Below the pieces are notes generated by a model. The model was given only the letters and a program-made list of their open reading frames with translations. It searched no databases and had not been told where the DNA came from. A program made the translations under genes and the position numbers. DNA of 64,000 nt from Calycina herbarum (lineage: Eukaryota; Ascomycota; Leotiomycetes; Helotiales; Pezizellaceae), in the NCBI GenBank assembly GCA_001414485.1, contig LLEY01000014.1:558001-622000 (forward strand), given 5' to 3'. Within the stretch, counting starts at the first letter, position 1; each line of letters starts with the position of its first letter. This document shows positions 58,001 to 64,000 of the stretch, one piece after another.

Positions 58001-59690
58001 ACTGCCTAGGCAAAGAGGGAGGACTGCTAGATACACTAACAAGGAGGGACCAGGACCTCCTAGAGGAGGGAGATAAACGCCTTAATTATAGGATAGTATA
58101 ACTGATTCTAGACAGAATAATTCAAGGAAATACTATATAGCTAATACTAGTGTCAGTAAACGGGAGGAATTAAGTAAGCGACGTAGCGACGTAGCAAGCG
58201 TTTATAGACCAACTACGGAACCTCTAGGAAGAGGGAAAGGTATAGGATAAGGACTTTAGGCGTCTTATAGACACTATCTACTAAGGAGATAGAGTGTTTC
58301 CAGCAGACCTCGCTTCTCTAGTCAAAGTCTCCGTCTCTAACTGCTTAGTTAATAAGAACGGTGATTTACAGTTTAGAGGCAGACTATAGGTCCCCGACTA
58401 TAAGCTGCTACGGACCGTAATTATATAGGAACTCTATGATTCTACACTTACAGGCCATCCTAGCAAGAACGGGACAATTGTAATAGTCTTAAGAGAGTTC
58501 TTCTAGCTAAACCTACAGACTACAGTTAAGCAGTTTATCTATAACTATAGAGTTTACAGACGTACTAAGGTCTAGAGAGACCGTAAACAAGGCCTGCTTC
58601 GTCCGTTACTAATTCCTAAGCAGCAATAGCAGGAGATCTCTGTCGACTTTATTAGACCACTACCTATAAGTAAAGGCTCTAATATAATAGCAGTGTTCAC
58701 AGACCGTTTAGGCAAAGGGGTACTCCTTACGGCTTATAACTCGACTATATCATCGGAGGAATTTGCTCGCTTATTTATTACTACACACTATAGCTTACAT
58801 AGACTACCAAGAGCAATAGTATCTAATAGGGGCCTGTAATTTATTAGACAAGCATAGAAGACACTTTATAACTTCTTATAGATTAAACGACGGATCTCTA
58901 CAGCCTTCTATCTACAAACTGACGGGTTAACAGAACAGGCAAATACTAAAGTCGAGACGCTTCTACAGTAGTAGATTAATATAGCTTAGAACGACTAGGC
59001 CGACTAGCTGCCAGTAGTATAGCTAGCTTTTAACAGACGGGATTCAACATCAACGGGTGTAAGCCCCTTCTAACTTAGCTACGGCTATCTGTTATAGACT
59101 ATCGACCCCTTAACAGACGTCGTAGCACCTATAAACACAAAAACACTAATTCAAAAGAGCGAAGCAATAGTAGCAAAGATTAAGGCTATTATAGAATAGG
59201 CACAATCATTAATAGTAAGGGTATAACAAGACTAGGAGACTTAAGTAAATCGTTTATAGAAAACCGCTCCTACGTATAAGGTTAGAGACAAGGTTTACTT
59301 AAGCTTACGGAATATATAGATAGACAGAGCTAGTAAGAAACTAGACGCTCGATCCGCTAAGTTCATAGTTATTAAGGTTATTAGCCCGTCTATATACAGG
59401 CTAGACACCCCGCCTAGTATCTATAATATCTTTAATATAGACTTATTAAGGCTAGCAGCTACAAACCCGCTGCCTAGTTAAATTATAGACGATAATCAAC
59501 TACCTATAATATTAGTAGACGATACTATAGAATAGCAAGTTAAAAGAATACTAGGTTAACAGCAAAAGAAGCTCCTAGGGAAAGGCTCTTATACTCGACT
59601 CAAGTATAAGGTTAAATAGACAGGATACGTAAACCTAATATAAGAACCTGCTACTAAGTTAGAGTACATAGTAGCCCTAGACACCTACCT
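55060..59690 (+). pseudogene. Gypsy-A copy 2 gag-pol, RIP-inactivated
   Basis: Uninterrupted by insertions, so the full order can be read. Gag spans about 55060-56090 with a zinc knuckle near 55870-55920 (two ligands still Cys, two Tyr). Reverse transcriptase has Y-I-D-D at 57247-57258. RNase H lies at about 57670-57980. Integrase spans about 58250-59250 and its zinc finger keeps one histidine (TLTGH) lost in copy 1. The C-terminal chromodomain lies at about 59530-59690. TAG/TAA stops are slightly fewer than in copy 1. Confidence 0.82.
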
Positions 59691-59712
59691 TTAAGAGCAG
59701 GAAGAGGGGTAA

Positions 59713-59953
59713 TATCAAGGGTTACACCCGTAGAATAAGTCTTAGAGTACTCTAGCGACGCATTCACGTAACCTCGCTTAGCAACGTATAGACGTAACAG
59801 AACCTTCGAGAGTACCCTTAGCAGAACCCTCTAGAATAAGTTAACTAAGTATATAAGTTAGCAAGGACTCTGGCTTAGAAAGGACAATCGAATCTTCTTA
59901 TACATAGACACCTCTGTAGTTTAATTCATTAGTATTTGCTATAAGTCCTAATA
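59713..59953 (+). repeat. 3' LTR of Gypsy-A copy 2
   Basis: 241 bp, starting TATCAAGGGTTACACCC and ending AAGTCCTAATA, followed by duplication TATAG. Confidence 0.9.
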
Positions 59954-61179
59954 TATAGTATACGTAGTAAGTAGTCTAGACAGCGTTCTAATAGAATAAG
60001 GTATAACATCTAGGAAAGGAAAGTAATATAGGAGGAAATCAGTAATATAAAGGACATTTGAGATTTCAGGATCTTACTATTATAGTAATGTTAGAAGTTA
60101 CATAGGGTTATATAACGTGATCGCCTATATCGCTCTGATCGCCTTAATCGCGAGCGACGCGAGCGACGCGAGCGATATAAGCGACGTACTTAGAAACGAA
60201 GGTTCTATATAAGACTAGCACGTCTGCTATTAGATAGAAGCTTCGTACTTAACTTTAGTTATTAATCTTATTATCTTATTTAACATCTTTAATACAAGTA
60301 ACGAGTTCACTTCTAAGTAAACAACCCGGCGTATCTATACTTCTTACTTATATACTAACCTTCGAGACTTAGTTATCTTTGTTTAGTTCGTTTAAGTTTC
60401 GTTACACTAGTAAGGCCTAGGGATTTCAGTCGAGGGTAGATACCTCGATCTTAACCGAGTATCTACGGGTCTAGTAACAGCTACTAGCCTACTTCTATCG
60501 AGTTATATATCGAGTAGGGTACTTTACCTCGCCTAGCGAGATAGACAGAGAGGCGGCAGAAGAGGTAGAAGCGGAGGAGGCGAGAGGGACGAGAGAGGTA
60601 GAGAGGGACTAGGCGCGCCTAGAGCACCCCTCGCTACTACTACTACAGAAGGTAATCTAGCTAACCGATCAGCAGGTAAAGGTAATAAAGGAGGTTATTA
60701 CCGCGCTTAATATACCGCTACTAGCTAAGGGGGGCGAGGAGTAGACGGCCTTAACAGGGGCTATTCGCCGGCTAAGCCTGGCTCTGATCTACTAGCTTAT
60801 TAGAGGCGCCCCCTTTACGTCGCCTGTTCTTAGCTTCGCTGCTATGCTTAGCCGAGAGGTCTACGACGCTTAAGAGAAGTAGCAAGAGCTAGGCAACTTT
60901 AACCACTACCTCTCTGCTCTTACCTAGACTGTCTAGCTAGCTATCTTTAACTACGCTTACCTAGCTAAGCAGGAGGACGACTAGCAAGTCTCTAACCTGC
61001 TTTATAAGCTCTGTTAGAGGTATTTCCAGCAGCTAGCCGAGACCCTCTTCGGCTATATTCTATAGTAGCGGCTCTACCTTTTTAAGGTAGCTAAGAGCGG
61101 CCTTGCTAAGTACTAGGCTCGGTAGTCCCTAGATAGCTAGAGGGTGGTCTACTAAGGAGTAGAGCTAGGTATAGCCTAG

Positions 61180-61606
61180 TATAACGAAACTCAAACGAAC
61201 TAAACAAAGATAACTAAGTCTCGAAGGTTAGTATATAAGTAAGAAGTATAGATACGCCGGGTTGTTTACTTAGAAGTGAACTCGTTACTTATATCAAAGA
61301 TGTTAAATAAGATAATAAGATTAATAACTAAAGTTAAGTACGAAGCTCCTATCTAATAGCAGACGTACTAGTCTTATATAGAACCTTTGTTCCTCTAGGT
61401 AGCTAACTCGCTCGTCGAGCTGGCGATCTAACGAGCTGGTTCGCCTAGCGATCCAGCGGTCTATTACGTAATTAATATAATAAAATCCTTAGATCGCTTA
61501 GCTAACCTAACCGATCTCTATCTACTATAAGAGTATTCCGATAGTGCTTAACCTATTAGGACGCCGCCTGGTCTTTACTTATCACGTACGTACGTGATTC
61601 GTAACA
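61180..61606 (-). repeat. Second Gypsy-B solo LTR in the helicase gene
   Basis: A 427-bp LTR in minus orientation, from TATAACGAAACTC to GTGATTCGTAACA (well preserved end). Duplication CCTAG lies at 61175-61179 and 61607-61611. The half nearest 61180 matches other Gypsy-B LTRs. The outer half (61395-61606) is unique in the window, with GCTCGTCGAGCTGGCGATC and similar CG-rich words. Removing it with one duplication restores the helicase frame. Confidence 0.9.
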
Positions 61607-63415
61607 CCTAGATCGGCTAGCTAGCCCTGTCTAAATACTAGTAGGCCTACGAGCTCCTCTATAGAGAGCTTATGTTTAGAGCCGAGGGGCTGCCCCTCCT
61701 CGAGTCTTAGCGCTTATAGAACGACTTAGACGTAGAGAGCTTTAGCGGATCCTAGCTCTAGTACCCCTAGAATACCTAGCTTGTCGCGGGAGTAGACACC
61801 GCCCTTCTACGCTATATCTAGGCCACGTTAGAGCTATAGGCCCTGTTCCTCTACCTAGCAGGTAGTAGGGGTAGTAGTAGTAGCGCCGCCGCCCTAAGTT
61901 CTCTAGCTCTAGACATCTACGAGGTATATACCTAGGACTTTCTTAAGCAAGCCTTAGTACTATACTATATAACCTCTAGCTAGCCTCTTCGTTAGCCAGA
62001 GCTGCTCTCGGTTCGATAGCAGGATACCGCCTAGTAGCGGCATCTTCTACTATAGGAGAAGCTGGTTCTTATCTATACACAGTACTATAAGAGCCAGCAG
62101 TAGTCCGGGGTCTATAAGAATAATACTCGCTTTCTACCTAAGGTAGTCGGGAACCTCCTTCTTAACTACATCGCCTATATACTACCCCTTTACTAACTCT
62201 TCCTTCGCCAGCGGAAGCCTAACGCCCTAATCTCCCTCTACCTCTAGGCTAAGCTCGATAGCACGGTATAGGCGGATTCGTAGCTGTCTAGCTGTCTTAG
62301 TAAAGCGTGTGCCCGGGCCTACGTTCCTCGGCTACAGACGTCGACCTAGCGCCACTTCTCTACTACGATCTATAAGGAGAAGTTCTTAAAGAAGGAGCAG
62401 GCGTGCTTTAATCTAGGGCCAGGAGTAGGAGCTACTACGGAAGGGCTCGGACTTGAGGAGGAGGAGGAGGAGGACGTGGAACTCGTAGCTATAACAGAGC
62501 AGAGTAACTATAGCTACGCGACCTTCAACCACGCCTATACTGGCGCTACTACCTTAATAACTACTGCTCTACTCCACCGCGGCTACCGAGCTTCTTAGGC
62601 CTGGCAGGCGTTCTTTCGGTTTAAGTATATTCTCTAGAGAAAGCGGCTACGAGAGAAAGGAGGAGAGGCTATACTACTTACTTTAACTAGTTAGGTCCGC
62701 CGCTACCAGCGCTACCAGCGCTACTAGCGAGGGAGGCATAGTGAGAGAGACCTGCTCTCGATAGCTCGAACGCTGTATAGTAACTCTTAACTTCGCTTCT
62801 AGAGCCCTAGGCAGCGGGAGGCTATCTTAGCCACGCTTAGCCCCTGCCTAGCCGAGCAGGTGCTTCTAGTTGCCGGGACCGGGGTAGGAAAGACCCTTGT
62901 TACTCTACTAGGCGCTGCGGTACTAGGTGCTCGTACTACGATCTTAGTCCTGCCTACGGTTACGCTACGGGGGGACCTGCTTAGGCGGAGCTGCCTAGTA
63001 GGTATTAAGCCGCTAGTCTAGTCGCCCGGGTTACGTAAGGCACCCCCCTTAGTCGTGGTTGCTACGGAGGCAGTATATATCGAGGACTTCCTCGACTACG
63101 CTAAACAGCTCGCTCTTTACTAGTAGCTCGACCAGATTATTATCGACGAGTACTATCTAACTATTACCGTAAGTAGCTACCGGCCGTATATGTCCTAGCT
63201 CGGGTAGTATATAAGGTAGGTGCCGACTTAGACAGTCTAGCTTATAGTAACTCTGCCTCCTACTATCGAGGAGGCCTTCACCGAGTAGAACAAGCTAGTA
63301 CAGCTCTGTATTATACGAGCACCGACTAACCGGCCTAATATCTAGTATATAGTACTTACTTATTATAAGTGGCTGCGGGTTAGGGTTAGCACAGCGGCAG
63401 GCGCGGGACTTCGAG

Positions 63416-63434
63416 AAAAAAAAAAAAAAAAAAA
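63416..63434 (+). repeat. A-run of 19 at the truncated end of the helicase
   Basis: Nineteen consecutive A follow TTCGAG and mark the point where helicase similarity stops. It could be a poly-A tail of an inserted retro-copy, or replication slippage. The sequence cannot decide. Confidence 0.6.
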
Positions 63435-64000
63435 GAACTAAATCGACGTAGAATCCGCTGTTTATCGTTTATTCTTCTCTTAGAATATCCCTCTCTCTAC
63501 ATTTTACTATTCTCTCTTAGTACGCCGCTGGTCCCTCCCTCCTTCTCTCCCGCTAACGCACAGACCACAGGACGTACTCGTGTACTAATTAGCCCCCTTA
63601 TTAGAGAGAGACCTTATCTTTATATCGCGATATATTATATAAATAGCTATATAGAATAGGTTCTAAGCCTTAGAATAGTAGTAATTAAAAGACTACTTAT
63701 ATACGCGAAGTTAACTGTAGTCAACTTCTTATAGTTAACTTCACTCTATAGTAATAAGCTACACTTCTAACTAGAACCACCTTTTAGATCGTAAAGATAG
63801 GCTTCACAGATTCGCAGTACTAGAGTAGTATCTTAAATATTATTTACTATAAAAAGAATCTTTATCGAACTTTGGTTATATTCTATAGTATTAGAATATA
63901 TTATACTAGAAAATTAAGAAGTTAAAGATTATTAGCTTTCGACTAACTATAGAAAGGTAGGTCTATTACGTTTTATTCTTATTTTAATTAGCTAGATCTG
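63435..64000. repeat. RIP-degraded repeat of unknown class
   Basis: TA-rich, with no readable domain. A small inverted repeat GAAGTTAAC...GTCAACTTC occurs at 63707-63729, repeated in part just after (GTTAACTTC). It runs off the window. Confidence 0.45.

Larger units (their letters stand above)
54482..59953 (+). mobile_element. Gypsy-A chromovirus copy 2
   Basis: A complete 5472-bp element with 241-bp LTRs (54482-54722 and 59713-59953) and duplication TATAG at 54477-54481 and 59954-59958. It has exactly the same length as copy 1 after removal of the nested insert. It sits in a Gypsy-B solo LTR. The order is leader repeats (about 54741-54905), gag, zinc knuckle, reverse transcriptase, RNase H, integrase, chromodomain, polypurine tract (about 59697-59712), LTR. 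Confidence 0.93.
54467..60406 (+). repeat. Gypsy-B solo LTR in the helicase gene, split by Gypsy-A copy 2
   Basis: The parts 54467-54481 and 59959-60406 (463 bp together) form one LTR, starting TATTACGAAT and ending TTCGTTACA. Duplication CTAGT lies at 54462-54466 and 60407-60411. No internal Gypsy-B sequence is present, so the element was reduced to one LTR by recombination before or after Gypsy-A entered it. The outer half holds GCGAGCGAC repeats (60152-60185). Confidence 0.88.
53268..63415 (+). pseudogene. OrsD/RecQ-like helicase gene, RIP-degraded and split three ways
   Basis: The coding pieces are 53268-54466, 60412-61179 and 61612-63415, in one frame once the two LTR insertions are removed. 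The N-terminal part (from ~53490) has a zinc-finger-like block (YKRY-TG-ALGHASVERHLRTK) where cysteines seem to have become tyrosines, as in the OrsD/DUF3505 domain. The middle is long and helical. The C-terminal part has helicase motif I (GTGVGKT, 62875-62895), motif Ia-like VLPTVTLRGDLL, motif II read as D-E-Y-Y (63145-63156; DECH expected) and motif III-like VTLPPT. Many stops are TAG. It ends at an A-run before the last helicase motifs. Such genes occur in repeats and near telomeres of filamentous fungi. This copy is dead. Confidence 0.7.

Noticed and set aside
63378..63392. GGTTAGGGTTAGC resembles telomere repeat
   Set aside because: Only about one and a half units, inside the helicase reading frame; not evidence for a chromosome end.

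Overview
The window is nuclear DNA of a filamentous ascomycete (Pezizomycotina). The evidence is short GT-AG introns with CTAAC-like branch sites, a HET-domain gene, a fungal PPR protein, NOC3 and RTT103-type genes, and two blocks degraded by repeat-induced point mutation (RIP). The small cytochrome c oxidase subunit and general gene style suggest Leotiomycetes, but I cannot prove that. The compartments are sharp: about 1-22020 and 50630-64000 are very TA-rich, with CpA/TpG largely turned into TpA, while 22020-50630 has normal composition and carries the genes.

Left block. A Fot/pogo-type DNA transposon (minus strand) is split by a Ty3/gypsy chromovirus, here called Gypsy-B (1511-21165, minus, target duplication CTCTA). 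The 5' LTR of that element is split by a second chromovirus family, Gypsy-A (8702-20928, plus, duplication TTTAT). Gypsy-A is in turn split by another Gypsy-B copy (12480-19229, plus, duplication TTTAG). All three insertions have exact 5-bp target duplications and are visible to the base.

Gene island. In order: an aldehyde dehydrogenase; a small single-pass membrane protein; a HET-domain protein; an aspartate aminotransferase; a group of unrecognised coiled-coil or low-complexity genes with broken paralogous pieces (32418-39568); a short protein with an internal duplication; a PPR protein and a cytochrome c oxidase subunit VIIa gene sharing a 250-bp divergent promoter; an RTT103-type RNA polymerase II CTD-binding protein and NOC3 sharing another divergent promoter; and a small two-span membrane protein. 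Housekeeping genes lie at the right side of the island; fast-evolving genes lie near the left and centre.

Right block. A truncated Gypsy-B copy (51079-53267, minus) abuts a large degraded OrsD/RecQ-like helicase gene (53268-63415, plus). The helicase is interrupted by two Gypsy-B solo LTRs: 54467-60406 (duplication CTAGT), which itself contains a complete Gypsy-A copy (54482-59953, duplication TATAG), and 61180-61606 (duplication CCTAG).

The most unusual signal is inside Gypsy-B. Between its chromodomain and 3' LTR, on the strand opposite to gag-pol, three diverged copies keep a six-position pattern C-X2-C-X6-C-X9-11-C-X2-C-X6-C. Most of the cysteines are now tyrosine through TGY to TAY change, and in the two fuller copies a Gln/Glu-rich coiled coil follows. 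This looks like the relic of an antisense-encoded Zn2Cys6-like protein carried by a retrotransposon.
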